Shown in pieces: positions 16,894-25,561 of a DNA stretch of 64,000 bases. The position numbers and the translations under genes were made by a program. Each line of letters starts with the position of its first letter. Within the stretch, counting starts at the first letter, position 1. Origin of the DNA: Saprospiraceae bacterium (GTDB taxonomy: Bacteria > Bacteroidota > Bacteroidia > Chitinophagales > Saprospiraceae); assembly GCA_013360405.1 (NCBI GenBank), contig JABWBR010000001.1:124001-188000 (forward strand). Reading direction: 5' to 3'. The notes beneath the pieces are model-generated. The model was not told the origin of the DNA and did no database searches. It was given only the letters and a program-made list of their open reading frames with translations.

Positions 16894-16965
16894 AGCCCTG
16901 GATTTTTCCGCTGTGAGCCACGTTACCTGGTGGTAGCGCAAGCCTTGCGGTGGTTAATCGATCGG

Positions 16966-17409
16966 TTATTCCCCTTTTTCCACGTAATTCGAATTAAAGA
17001 CGAAAGACAGCAGGTCGTGTGTGGTGATAATGCCCACCAGTTTGCCTTCGTCTACAATGGGCAATGCGTGGAATTGATTAGCCAGGAAGATATCGGCGGC
17101 CAGTCCTATCGTATCATCGGGTTCAATAAACAGGGGGTCTTCCGTCATAAAATCGCGTGCATGGAGCGATTCGTAAGCTTTTTCGGAATACCTTTTGCCG
17201 CCGGTATCGAGCGACAGGAGGTAGGCCTGTTTAAAGAAATCTTCCATACTGACGATGCCCAGCAAGGCATCTGTAGTTTGATCAATTACCGGAATATGAT
17301 GGAAATTGTTTTTGCGAAAAATCTCTTTCACCATATCGGCGCTAGCATCGGGTGTAACGGTTACTACCCGGGTAGTCATAATTTCGCGCACAGGACGGTC
17401 AGCTTGCAT
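16966..17409 (-). CDS. CBS-domain pair protein, paralogue
   Basis: This 147-residue protein has two CBS domains with the same layout as the gene 72 bases downstream: VREIMTTRVVTVTPDASADM through LLGIVSMEDFFKQ, and ARDFMTEDPLFIEPDDTIGL through LVGIITTHDLLSFVF. Both paralogues share the central hydrophobic stretch that connects the domains. It is predicted to be a cytosolic nucleotide sensor. It lies 39 bases after the lipoprotein gene, so it belongs to the operon whose control region holds Fnr-like boxes. Confidence 0.9.
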   Translation of the reverse strand: MQADRPVREIMTTRVVTVTPDASADMVKEIFRKNNFHHIPVIDQTTDALLGIVSMEDFFKQAYLLSLDTGGKRYSEKAYESLHARDFMTEDPLFIEPDDTIGLAADIFLANQFHALPIVDEGKLVGIITTHDLLSFVFNSNYVEKGE

Positions 17410-17448
17410 AGCTCAATTGTTTAAATCATGATCGCGAGCGCTTGTTCA

Positions 17449-18216
17449 TCAGCGCTCGGCGAAATAAGTTTTCGAGGCTTCAAAATTGCCAAAAACCCCG
17501 ATTGCCTCCCAGATGGCGGGCGACAGTCCCTGGCAGGCGGCAACCATTTTGTCGGCTTGTGCGCAGCTCACCGATTCATTGAGTTGAACCAGGTAGTGCG
17601 ACATGCGGTCCTTTTGTTGTTGAAGGTATGCCTGCTCGGCTTCGTCCAGCTTGTACAAACCGGGGTCGGGAGATTCGTTTACAGCCTGCCAGCACGACGT
17701 ATTCAGCAACGCTATTTGTTGGGCAATGGCTTCCCATTCTGTTTGGCAAGCTCTTTTATCCGATAGCACTTGTCGCAACCAACTGGAAGCGGCCTGCGCA
17801 TTGTAGAGATAGTCGGGGTAATAGGCTATTTCACGGCTTTTGCGCAATTCGGTCCATTCGTAGCGCACGTGCTCGAGCAAATTGGCTCCTACCACGGCGC
17901 AATTGTTATCAATTTCATAAAGGGCGTCACCCAGCCACGCGTCTATGCGGTCAAATCCATCTTGCCAGGCTTTATCGTCTTCATAGCGATGGCGGTAGCG
18001 CATGTCCATTTTTTGCCATTCAAACGCCAGGTAAAGGGCCGCGTGTTTAGCTCGGTTGGCGTCTCCCTGCATCGAATAATACAAAACGGGCACAAAGGCC
18101 TGGTCGAAATTTACCATAGCGCGGGTGAGCGCTTCGTCGTTGTCGTCTTGCCGGCAACCGGAGATTGTCAAAGCGCCAATGCACAAAGCCCATATGAACA
18201 CCTTGCTCTTTGCCAT
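17449..18216 (-). CDS. Hypothetical lipoprotein heading the CBS operon
   Basis: This 255-residue protein has a lipoprotein signal (ALCIGALTISGC, Cys near 21). The body is helical, with aromatic-rich segments (LYLAFEWQKMDMRYRHRYEDD) and four further Cys (NNCAVVG, RACQTEW, NTSCWQ, VSCAQ), plus one in AACQG. The pattern of long helices with paired Cys could suit a cofactor-binding or four-helix protein, but I do not recognise a family. It is first in the operon with the two CBS genes, behind an Fnr-like box. Confidence 0.6.
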   Translation of the reverse strand: MAKSKVFIWALCIGALTISGCRQDDNDEALTRAMVNFDQAFVPVLYYSMQGDANRAKHAALYLAFEWQKMDMRYRHRYEDDKAWQDGFDRIDAWLGDALYEIDNNCAVVGANLLEHVRYEWTELRKSREIAYYPDYLYNAQAASSWLRQVLSDKRACQTEWEAIAQQIALLNTSCWQAVNESPDPGLYKLDEAEQAYLQQQKDRMSHYLVQLNESVSCAQADKMVAACQGLSPAIWEAIGVFGNFEASKTYFAER

Positions 18217-18230
18217 GAGACGTGTGGTTG

Positions 18231-18249
18231 ATGATCTTTATCAAAATTA
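18231..18249 (-). promoter_or_regulatory. -7 element overlapped by an Fnr-like box
   Basis: Minus-strand TAATTTTG (18249-18242) matches TAnnTTTG and would place the start of transcription near 18237. ATGATCTTTATCAA (18231-18244) overlaps it and fits TTGAT-N4-ATCAA at nine of ten positions, a position suited to repression. Confidence 0.5.
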
Positions 18250-18251
18250 AG

Positions 18252-18294
18252 CCCGAATACCGCTGAAATATTATGACAATATTCAGCGGTCGGG
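18252..18294. terminator. Large hairpin between UspA and lipoprotein genes
   Basis: ACCGCTGAAATATT (18259-18272) pairs with AATATTCAGCGGT (18278-18290), with outer CCCGA/CGGG pairs. It may terminate the UspA transcript coming from the right. It also sits about 40 bases before the predicted lipoprotein start, so an operator role is possible. Confidence 0.5.
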
Positions 18295-18308
18295 TTGATT
18301 TTTATCAG
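18295..18308 (-). promoter_or_regulatory. Fnr/Crp-like activator box of the lipoprotein-CBS operon
   Basis: TTGATTTTTATCAG fits TTGAT-N4-ATCAA at nine of ten positions. Its centre is about 52 bases upstream of the -7 element, so near -64 from the predicted start, a class I activator position. The box upstream of the UspA gene has almost the same spacing. Confidence 0.55.
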
Positions 18309-18342
18309 AAACAGAAAGTGGCCGGCAACCAGCACAACCGGC

Positions 18343-19443
18343 TCAATCGTGCAAAACCAGTAGTGGGATTTTCGTGTGAAATGCTTCTTTGGATGTGGCG
18401 CTGACATGAAAGACTTCGTCGACGAGATTGCGGCTGCGGTGTACCATGCACAGCAAATCGGCGCCGTTGTCAGCCACAAAATCGTCGATACTGGGAATCG
18501 TGCCGTTGTCGCTTTTCAGCTCGTAGTGGAAGGAGTGCTCTACGGGCTCGAGTAATTGATCGACAGAGGGGTCGATGCCCTGGTCGGCTTCTCCGGTATC
18601 TTTATGATAAATCTTGACCTTGGCGTGAAAGCGCTGAGCCAGATTTAGCAGCGTATCTACCACTAAACCGGAAGACAGCTTCAGGTTGTCAATGGCCAAT
18701 ACGAAGGTCTCTAATGGCTTGAAAACGGCCGATTCGGGGATGGCCAGCACAGGGGTGCGTGTATTTCGGATCACACCGTTGGTAACGCTGCCTATAAATA
18801 CCTCCCGCAAACCCGTGGCGCCTTTGGTGCCCATCACAATGAGGTCGTATTCGGAAAGATCGGCCAGGTCGGCTATTACCGATACGGCATCGCCGCGCAA
18901 TACCTTGCCCTCTATCGTTACGCCCAACTCAAGCTTGGGTTTGTTTTGTGCGATAATCTTATTGATCTCATCGACAGCGTCTTGTTGGATGATTGATTCT
19001 ACAGACAAAAACATGCCGGCAGAGCTATACACCTTGTAGGTATGCAACAAGGTGATCTTCGACCCAAAAGCATTGGCGATGGCGATGGCATAATCGAGGG
19101 CATTGCCGGCAGGGGCGGAAAAATCGGTAGGAACCAGTATCTTTTTCATAGGAATATCTTTTGGTTCAAGATCCAGAAAATTGATCAGCAACTGCCTGAG
19201 TTCTGATACGCTGGGAACCTCCTGTTGAAAAAGCACCTTCCCATTGATCGCAAGAGCGGGAATACCTGAAATATCGTACTGTAGAAGTTTGTCAATTTCC
19301 GTGACTTCTTCTACCGGCATATCAAGAGACAGCTCCGCCAATGCTTCAAGCAAATTTGCCTTAAGCTTGCGATTAAGCGCCGATCCGATGCCCAAGAGTT
19401 CCAGCTTGGGGCGCTCTTTATGAGATGTCTTCTTAAATAACAT
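18343..19443 (-). CDS. Thioredoxin-like/UspA double-domain fusion
   Basis: This 366-residue protein starts at the ATG at 19443. Residues about 10-90 resemble the small thioredoxin-like fold of redox-active disulfide proteins (LELLGIGSALNRKLKANLLEAL, then ISGIPALAINGKV with its cis-Pro). The CxxC of that fold is absent; the loop reads GIGSALNRKL. Two UspA domains follow: MKKILVPTDFSAPAGNALDY through VMGTKGATGLREVFIGSVTN (ATP-loop-like GxxG/GS), and a more divergent copy ending DLLCMVHRSRNLVDEVFHV. UspA proteins act in stress and energy limitation. An internal ATG at the UspA start has an A/G-rich upstream, so a shorter product is possible. Confidence 0.8.
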   Translation of the reverse strand: MLFKKTSHKERPKLELLGIGSALNRKLKANLLEALAELSLDMPVEEVTEIDKLLQYDISGIPALAINGKVLFQQEVPSVSELRQLLINFLDLEPKDIPMKKILVPTDFSAPAGNALDYAIAIANAFGSKITLLHTYKVYSSAGMFLSVESIIQQDAVDEINKIIAQNKPKLELGVTIEGKVLRGDAVSVIADLADLSEYDLIVMGTKGATGLREVFIGSVTNGVIRNTRTPVLAIPESAVFKPLETFVLAIDNLKLSSGLVVDTLLNLAQRFHAKVKIYHKDTGEADQGIDPSVDQLLEPVEHSFHYELKSDNGTIPSIDDFVADNGADLLCMVHRSRNLVDEVFHVSATSKEAFHTKIPLLVLHD

Positions 19444-19531
19444 GCAACCGAAGTAAACTACGGGATTTTTCGCCAACCGGAAAACCATCTCGCAACTCGC
19501 GCCATACACCGGGCGTTCCCTTTATTTATGG

Positions 19532-19597
19532 CAAAAATACCCTAAACTTCAAACCAAGTTCCCTTGCCTTGTCATCCTACACAATGATTTTTATCAT
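19532..19597 (-). promoter_or_regulatory. UspA promoter with Fnr/Crp-like box
   Basis: Minus-strand TATTTTTG (19539-19532) is an exact -7 match. ATGATTTTTATCAT (19584-19597) is a perfect palindrome of the TGAT-N4-ATCA class, centred about 51 bases upstream of that element. The same box lies upstream of the divergent kinase gene, whose own candidate -7 element is TATTTTTG at 19682-19689. Confidence 0.55.
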
Positions 19598-19702
19598 TGC
19601 AATCATATGTCCAATTCTTTTATACGGGTGCGAATAAAAATCTTTCTCTCCAACCATGCGTGCGTTCACAAAATGATCGCTTATTTTTGGGGTTCTGTAA
19701 TT

Positions 19703-20989
19703 ATGATTAAATCAAATTTTTCAGACGACGCGCTACGGCTTCAGGCTATTATCGAAACGGCTACGGATGCCATTATCACTATTGACGAAAATGGACTGGT
19801 AGAATTGGCCAACGAAGCCGCTTTCCGCCTCTTTGGGTATACCCGCGAAGAGTTGGTGGGGCAAAATATTGCGCTGGTAATGCCCGAACCGCACCACAGC
19901 CGGCACGATGAATATATCAGGCGCTATTGCGAAACCGGCCACAAAAAAATTATCGGCATAGGCCGCGAGGTGGAAGGCCGCCGCAAGGATGGCACCAACT
20001 TTCCTCTGCGCCTCAGCGTAAGTGAAGTGAAATTGCAGGATAAACGCATCTTCGCCGGCATTATTCACGACCTCTCCGAACAACGCGCCGCAGAAAGTCG
20101 CATCATCAAACTGAATGCCGAACTCGAACAACGCGTCGAAATGCGCACCGAAGAACTCGCCAACGCGGTTAACCAACTACTCAAGATTAACAAAAAACTG
20201 GAGCGCGAAATCAAGGAACGTGAGGCCGCCGAAATGCTGATTAAGGAAAATGAAACAAGGCTTAAAGAGGCGCTCCAAAGAGAAAAAGAACTCAGCGAAC
20301 TCAAGTCGCGCTTCGTGTCGATGGCTTCTCACGAATTTCGCACCCCCCTCAGCACGATACTCTCTTCTGCCGACCTCATAGAAGCCTATATGGCCGGCGA
20401 ACAACAACCCAAACGCGAAAAACACGTCAAACGCGTCAAATCGGCAGTGGCCACGCTTACCGGTATACTCAACGACTTTCTATCCCTCAGCAGGCTGGAA
20501 GAAGGCCAAATCGTTACCGAACCCGTGCATTTTCAACTCCGCAGCTTTTGCGACGAAATCACCGACGAAATTCATGGGCTGCTCAAACCCGGTCAGTATA
20601 TCGAACATCTCATACCAGAAGAACCCGTGGCTTTGTTTTTGGACAAAAAATTTCTTAAAAATATATTTTTCAACCTCTTGTCCAACGCGATTAAATACTC
20701 CGACGCCGGTCTACCTATCGAATGTGAAACCACGCTGAAAGAAGACAAGCTCTGCATCCGCATCACCGACAAGGGCATCGGTATTCCTGAAGAAGAACAA
20801 CAACACCTCTTTACCCGCTTTTTTCGCGCCCACAATGTGGAGAATATTCAGGGCACCGGCCTCGGCCTGAATATTGTGAAGCGTTACGTAGAACTCATGC
20901 GGGGGGCTATTTCTTTTGAAAGCGAATTGAGCAAAGGCACTACTTTTTTTGTAGAAATTCCGCTAGTGCACGAAAAAAACGATCTTTGA
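19703..20989 (+). CDS. FixL-like PAS sensor histidine kinase
   Basis: This 428-residue kinase starts at the ATG at 19703. An N-terminal PAS domain (about 10-130) is followed by a coiled coil (130-195) and a HisKA/HATPase core: H-box SMASHEFRTPLS with H210, N-box NLLSNAIKYSD, G1 DKGIGIP and G2 GTGLGLNIVK. The PAS segment PEPHHSRHDEYIRRY...IIGIGREV matches FixL. H68 falls at the haem ligand position (H200 in Bradyrhizobium FixL) and R88 at the distal Arg (R220), keeping the 20-residue spacing. It has no membrane helix, so cytosolic oxygen sensing through haem is plausible. The response regulator follows 89 bases downstream. Confidence 0.9.
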   Translation: MIKSNFSDDALRLQAIIETATDAIITIDENGLVELANEAAFRLFGYTREELVGQNIALVMPEPHHSRHDEYIRRYCETGHKKIIGIGREVEGRRKDGTNFPLRLSVSEVKLQDKRIFAGIIHDLSEQRAAESRIIKLNAELEQRVEMRTEELANAVNQLLKINKKLEREIKEREAAEMLIKENETRLKEALQREKELSELKSRFVSMASHEFRTPLSTILSSADLIEAYMAGEQQPKREKHVKRVKSAVATLTGILNDFLSLSRLEEGQIVTEPVHFQLRSFCDEITDEIHGLLKPGQYIEHLIPEEPVALFLDKKFLKNIFFNLLSNAIKYSDAGLPIECETTLKEDKLCIRITDKGIGIPEEEQQHLFTRFFRAHNVENIQGTGLGLNIVKRYVELMRGAISFESELSKGTTFFVEIPLVHEKNDL

Positions 20990-21078
20990 GCCGCACATCC
21001 CCGGAAAAAGCATGGTGGGTGCTATTTTTTTACTAATTTAGCCCTACTGACCTTATTGACCAATAGTCTGTTGCGCAC

Positions 21079-22122
21079 ATGAAGAAAATACTCGTTATAG
21101 AAGACAATGCCGACGTAAGGGAAAACCTGGAAGAAATTCTCGAACTATCCGGCTATGACGTCCTGCTTGCAGAAGATGGCACGGTAGGCGTGGAAAAAGC
21201 ACTCAAAGAAATGCCCGACCTCATCTTGTGCGATGTGATGATGCCCAAACTCGATGGCTACGGCGTACTCAATATCCTGAGCAAAAAAAGCCAGACTTCA
21301 AATATCCCCTTTATTTTTCTTACCGCGAAAGCGGAAAAAACGGATTTCCGCAGGGGTATGAACCTCGGCGCCGACGATTATATCACTAAGCCTTTTTATA
21401 AAGACGAATTACTGTCGGTGATCGAAACCCGCCTGCGCAAAAGCGAATTGGTGCGCAAGCAGTTTGATCGCACCGAACAAGGCCTCAGCGCGTTTATCAA
21501 CGACGCCCGCGGATACGAGGAATTGCGCAAACTATCGAGCGAACGCAAGACGAAAAACCTCAAAAAACGCGAAATGCTCTTCGAAGAAGGCGATTACCCG
21601 CGATATATTTATTTTGTAAAAGGCGGTAATGTCAAGGTGTTTAAAACCAACGAAGACGGCAAAGAGTACATCATCACTATCGCCGGCCCAGGTGATTTTC
21701 TGGGTTACGTGGACCTCATCAAGGAAAGTCGCCATACCGAATCGGCTGCGGCCCTCGAAGAGGCTGAAGTGAGCCTCATCCCCAAAGAAGATTTTATCGC
21801 CCTGCTCTACGCCAACCGCGACGTATCTTCCCAGCTTATCAAGATGCTGGCCAATAATATTGCTGAAAAAGAAGAACAACTCCTCCACCTGGCCTATAAC
21901 TCGGTGCGCAAACGCGTGGCCGACGCCGTGCTGTTGCTCGCCGAAAAAACCGACTCCGGCGATATCAATATCCTGCGCGACGACTTAGCCCGCATTGTGG
22001 GCACCGCCAAGGAAAGTGTGATCCGCATGCTCACCGAATTTAAGGAAGACGGCTATATCGATATCAAGGAAGGCATTATCGTGGTGAAAAACCGTGATAA
22101 GCTGCGGAATATGCCCGGATGA
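21079..22122 (+). CDS. Response regulator fused to Crp/Fnr-type regulator
   Basis: This 347-residue protein has a receiver domain at 1-120 with acidic ED near 8-9, phospho-acceptor D52 in LILCDVMMP, and TKPF. It is joined to a cyclic-nucleotide-like sensor barrel (about 155-275; FEEGDYPRYIYFVKGGNVKVF, GPGDFLG) and a Crp-type helix-turn-helix (LARIVGTAKESVIRMLTEF). The cysteine motifs of an Fe-S Fnr are absent. Phosphorylation, not a cluster, is the likely input, presumably from the upstream kinase. The barrel lacks a clear cAMP-pocket RxS motif. Recognition-helix type and neighbouring TGAT-N4-ATCA boxes suggest it regulates the UspA and CBS genes. Confidence 0.92.
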   Translation: MKKILVIEDNADVRENLEEILELSGYDVLLAEDGTVGVEKALKEMPDLILCDVMMPKLDGYGVLNILSKKSQTSNIPFIFLTAKAEKTDFRRGMNLGADDYITKPFYKDELLSVIETRLRKSELVRKQFDRTEQGLSAFINDARGYEELRKLSSERKTKNLKKREMLFEEGDYPRYIYFVKGGNVKVFKTNEDGKEYIITIAGPGDFLGYVDLIKESRHTESAAALEEAEVSLIPKEDFIALLYANRDVSSQLIKMLANNIAEKEEQLLHLAYNSVRKRVADAVLLLAEKTDSGDINILRDDLARIVGTAKESVIRMLTEFKEDGYIDIKEGIIVVKNRDKLRNMPG

Positions 22123-22127
22123 ACAAG

Positions 22128-22216
22128 GAATGAGTGTGGGAGTGTGAGAGAGTGAGAGGGTGAGAATCAATGATCCTACACTCCCACACTCTCACACTCT
22201 CACACTCTCACACTCC
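22128..22216. repeat. Word repeat with complementary arms (GTGTGAGAG family)
   Basis: The left arm reiterates GAGTGTGGGAGTGTGAGAGAGTGAG. The right arm reiterates CACTCCCACACTCTCACACTC, broken by AATCAATGATC. The arms pair extensively. It lies between convergent genes (response regulator and ABC-2 permease), a position suited to bidirectional termination. Its right end enters the last codons of the permease gene. Confidence 0.7.
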
Positions 22217-23434
22217 TCTCCTGAGTAACTTCCAGCTCACTTTCTCTCCCGTTACCACGTTTTCATTGCCGAAGATGAGCGATGCCAGGTAAAGCGCCAG
22301 CAATCCGTACAGCAAAGCAAAAAACACGACCAAACCCATCGCGGGTAGGCTGAACGCGCCTTTGAAGATAGCGCCGATGGCCAGACAGATATTAAGCACG
22401 GGTACCAACGCGGTAGTCATTGTAAGCTCCATGCCGGGCATCTGGGCCATCACTGCGGGGATGAGCACCAGCATCATGAGGGGCGATACGTAGCTCTGCG
22501 ATTCTTTGTACGAATTGGCCAGCAGTGATACCGCCATGCTGAGCGCCGCCAGGAAGACCGTAGACAACACGATGAGCGTGATCATCCATACCCAGCCCTG
22601 CGCACTTACGGCCAGCGAAATGGCGCTCACGTTGCCGCCCATGAGTTTGGCCTGCAACAATACGGCAAATACCAGGCTGAACAGGTTCATCAGCGCAGAA
22701 GCGAGGCCTACGCAGGCCACCGCCAGGAATTTACCCGCAATGATCTCCCGCACATTTACAGGGGTAGTAAATAGCGTTTGCAGGGTGCGCCGCTCTTTCT
22801 CGCCGGCAGTGATGTCGATGGCGATGTATATGCAACCGGTGAAGATGAACAACATCAGCAGCATAGGCGCATAGGCGCCCAGTACTTTGCCGATGCGTTG
22901 ACTGGGTTTGGCCAGGTCTTCTTCCTGTATCAGCAGGGGCTGGGCAAAGGTGGGCGGCAATTTTACGCCCTGCAGGCGTTCTTCGAGCAGCGATTGGTTG
23001 AGTTTGTTGAGCAAGCCGGTGATGGATTGCTTGCGACCGTCGAGCAGGTCTTTTGAGAAATCGCCCGTTATGCGCAGGATTACCGACTCGTTGGCGGCCA
23101 GCCCGGCGGCGTAATCGCCTTCTACCCGGATGCCAATGGTTGTTTTCTCTTCGGCCAGTGCCTGGCTATCAAATGCCTGCACTTTGACCACAAACGAGGG
23201 GTCGCTGCCGATCAGCGCGGGCACCGGTGTCTGCTCAAGCGCCGGGTCGATGAGCACGGTTACTTTTTCTTGCTGCATCTTGCCGGCCTGGCTCTGCCCC
23301 ACCTTGCCGATGAGGAAAAACAATGCCGGATACAGGAAAAACGGTAATAAGATAACGAGGTACAAGGTGCGCTTGTCGCGCAAAACCTCGAGGATTTCCT
23401 TGCGGAATATGGTGGTGATGATGGAGGTACGCAT
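22208..23434 (-). CDS. ABC-2 type permease (NatB-like)
   Basis: This 408-residue protein has helix 1 near residues 22-45 (LYLVILLPFFLYPALFFLIG). A large extracytoplasmic domain follows (about 50-185), then five to six helices in the C-terminal half, with the ABC-2 family AGEKERRTLQTLFTTPV loop after the second helix. This matches NatB/YhaP-type exporters with a big periplasmic loop. The ATPase gene is 82 bases upstream on the same strand. The start at 23434 is chosen because the longer frame enters the word repeat. Substrate unknown (Na+ or small molecules in relatives). Confidence 0.88.
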   Translation of the reverse strand: MRTSIITTIFRKEILEVLRDKRTLYLVILLPFFLYPALFFLIGKVGQSQAGKMQQEKVTVLIDPALEQTPVPALIGSDPSFVVKVQAFDSQALAEEKTTIGIRVEGDYAAGLAANESVILRITGDFSKDLLDGRKQSITGLLNKLNQSLLEERLQGVKLPPTFAQPLLIQEEDLAKPSQRIGKVLGAYAPMLLMLFIFTGCIYIAIDITAGEKERRTLQTLFTTPVNVREIIAGKFLAVACVGLASALMNLFSLVFAVLLQAKLMGGNVSAISLAVSAQGWVWMITLIVLSTVFLAALSMAVSLLANSYKESQSYVSPLMMLVLIPAVMAQMPGMELTMTTALVPVLNICLAIGAIFKGAFSLPAMGLVVFFALLYGLLALYLASLIFGNENVVTGEKVSWKLLRRGV

Positions 23435-23447
23435 GTGTTGTGGGTTT

Positions 23448-23515
23448 AGCAATTAGCTCTTAGCAATTAGCGGTCAGTTCATTGAAGCTGATTGCTGTTA
23501 GCTGACTGCTGATTG

Positions 23516-23520
<5 letters not shown>
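23448..23520. repeat. Word repeat (TTAGCAATTAGC / GCTGATTGCTG family)
   Basis: Reiterated TTAGCAATTAG and TTAGCGGTCAG words are followed, after TTCATTGAA, by GCTGATTGCTGTTAGCTGACTGC words. The halves are partly complementary. It lies inside the ATPase-permease operon, and the ATPase stop codon falls within its right edge. It shares vocabulary with the tracts at 13.1 and 46.6 kb. Confidence 0.65.
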
Positions 23521-24244
<724 letters not shown>

Positions 24245-24401
24245 ACGCGATTGTTTTTTTATGGGTTAGTAGCGGGTAGGGGGGATTTCTTACGTGAAGG
24301 TTTGCTTTTTTCCACGAATACCGGAAAATATCCGATTATTTGCAGTACAAATTCGATAAATAAAATTATCCCACACTAACTTCGCATAAAAAGCCCCCAT
24401 T

Positions 24402-24923
24402 GTGGAGCAGCAGTTCAAAGAGTTGATAGACCGTCATAACGGCATTTTGTACAAAATAGCCCGTTCGTATGCACCGGAGCAGGAAGACCTTCGCGATTTG
24501 TACCAGGAGATGTTGGTGCAGGTATGGCGCGCACTGCCCGATTTCCGGGGGGAATCGCAGGCCTCTACCTGGCTGTACCGCATTGCGCTAAACACGGCTT
24601 TGTCGTACCAGCAAAAGCAACGTCGGCAGCAGGCGGTACTGCGGGGCGACGAACATTTTCCGACGGTGATTGACGACGACATCGGCGCCGCACAAGCCCA
24701 GCAACAGCGCATCGACCTGCTGTACCGCTGCATCAGCCGGCTCGACAAAGATGAAAGAGCTATCATACTACTCTACCTCGATGAAAAAAGCTATGAAGAC
24801 ATGGCGACTATCCTTGGTATTTCCGTCAGCCTGGTGGGCGTGAAAATTCATCGCATCAAGAAAAAATTGCAGCAATTGCTGCTCAAAAACGAAGAATGGG
24901 CGAACGTCTGGCAGGAAGAATAA
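24402..24923 (+). CDS. ECF RNA polymerase sigma factor
   Basis: This 173-residue protein has sigma region 2 (NGILYKIARSYAPEQEDLRDLYQEMLVQVW...TWLYRIALNTALS) and region 4 (RCISRLDKDERAIILLYLDEKSYEDMATILG, with HTH SVSLVGVKIHRIKKKLQ). The frame has no ATG; GTG at 24402 is the likely start. A TAACTTCGC element lies about 20 bases upstream. It is first of three same-strand genes; the second is a membrane protein that may act as its anti-sigma factor. Confidence 0.9.
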   Translation: MEQQFKELIDRHNGILYKIARSYAPEQEDLRDLYQEMLVQVWRALPDFRGESQASTWLYRIALNTALSYQQKQRRQQAVLRGDEHFPTVIDDDIGAAQAQQQRIDLLYRCISRLDKDERAIILLYLDEKSYEDMATILGISVSLVGVKIHRIKKKLQQLLLKNEEWANVWQEE

Positions 24924-24932
24924 AAGCGAGCT

Positions 24933-25550
24933 ATGGAAGAAATGGATCTTCGATCGATATGGAAAGACAATGAAGCGGCTGCCGGATCGTACTACCGGCA
25001 GTTGAGCGACGAGGTGATGGCCCTGGCCCGCCGTCGTTCGCGCAGCGTGCTCGACAAGGTGAAGCGCATCATTTTGATCGAATTTGTCGCAGGGCTCGCG
25101 ATTGCCGTTGCGGCGGCGATCGGCGCCTGGAATTACACCTCCCAGCCCGTCTTTTTCCTATTGGTTATCGCGGTGGCACTGGTGGCAGGCTGCTACCCCT
25201 ATTACTGGCTGTGGCGGCGTATGCGACACATCCACGAAAAACCGGTATTGGAAGCCCTCGACCAACAGATTGTGGTTTTGCAATCGTATATTCGCCACGT
25301 GGTATGGCTGGTGGGCGCTTTATTGCCATTGGGTTACATCTCCGGATTTTTCATCGGCGCCGTAGAAGGCGGCGCACCCTGGCCCGGCGTATTGTTGTCG
25401 TGGAAAATGTGGGCCATTGCCGCGCCCCTCGGCATAGGAATTTGCTGGTTGATCGTATTTTTTACAAAAAAATATATGCATGCCACCATCGGGCGGCAGG
25501 AAGTAGAACTCAGGCGCATTAAATTGGAATTGGAACACGAAGTGCAATAA
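24933..25550 (+). CDS. Four-helix membrane protein, possible anti-sigma factor
   Basis: This 205-residue protein begins 9 bases after the sigma factor gene. It has a roughly 50-residue cytosolic start (MEEMDLRSIWKDNEAAAGSY) and four membrane helices in two hairpins (about 48-68, 71-90, 120-140 and 150-170). A charged C-terminal tail follows (VELRRIKLELEHEV). It lacks a zinc-binding anti-sigma motif. The tight coupling and cytosolic N-terminus are the only grounds for suggesting it restrains the sigma factor. Confidence 0.6.
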   Translation: MEEMDLRSIWKDNEAAAGSYYRQLSDEVMALARRRSRSVLDKVKRIILIEFVAGLAIAVAAAIGAWNYTSQPVFFLLVIAVALVAGCYPYYWLWRRMRHIHEKPVLEALDQQIVVLQSYIRHVVWLVGALLPLGYISGFFIGAVEGGAPWPGVLLSWKMWAIAAPLGIGICWLIVFFTKKYMHATIGRQEVELRRIKLELEHEVQ

Positions 25551-25561
25551 CAGGAGGCGGA

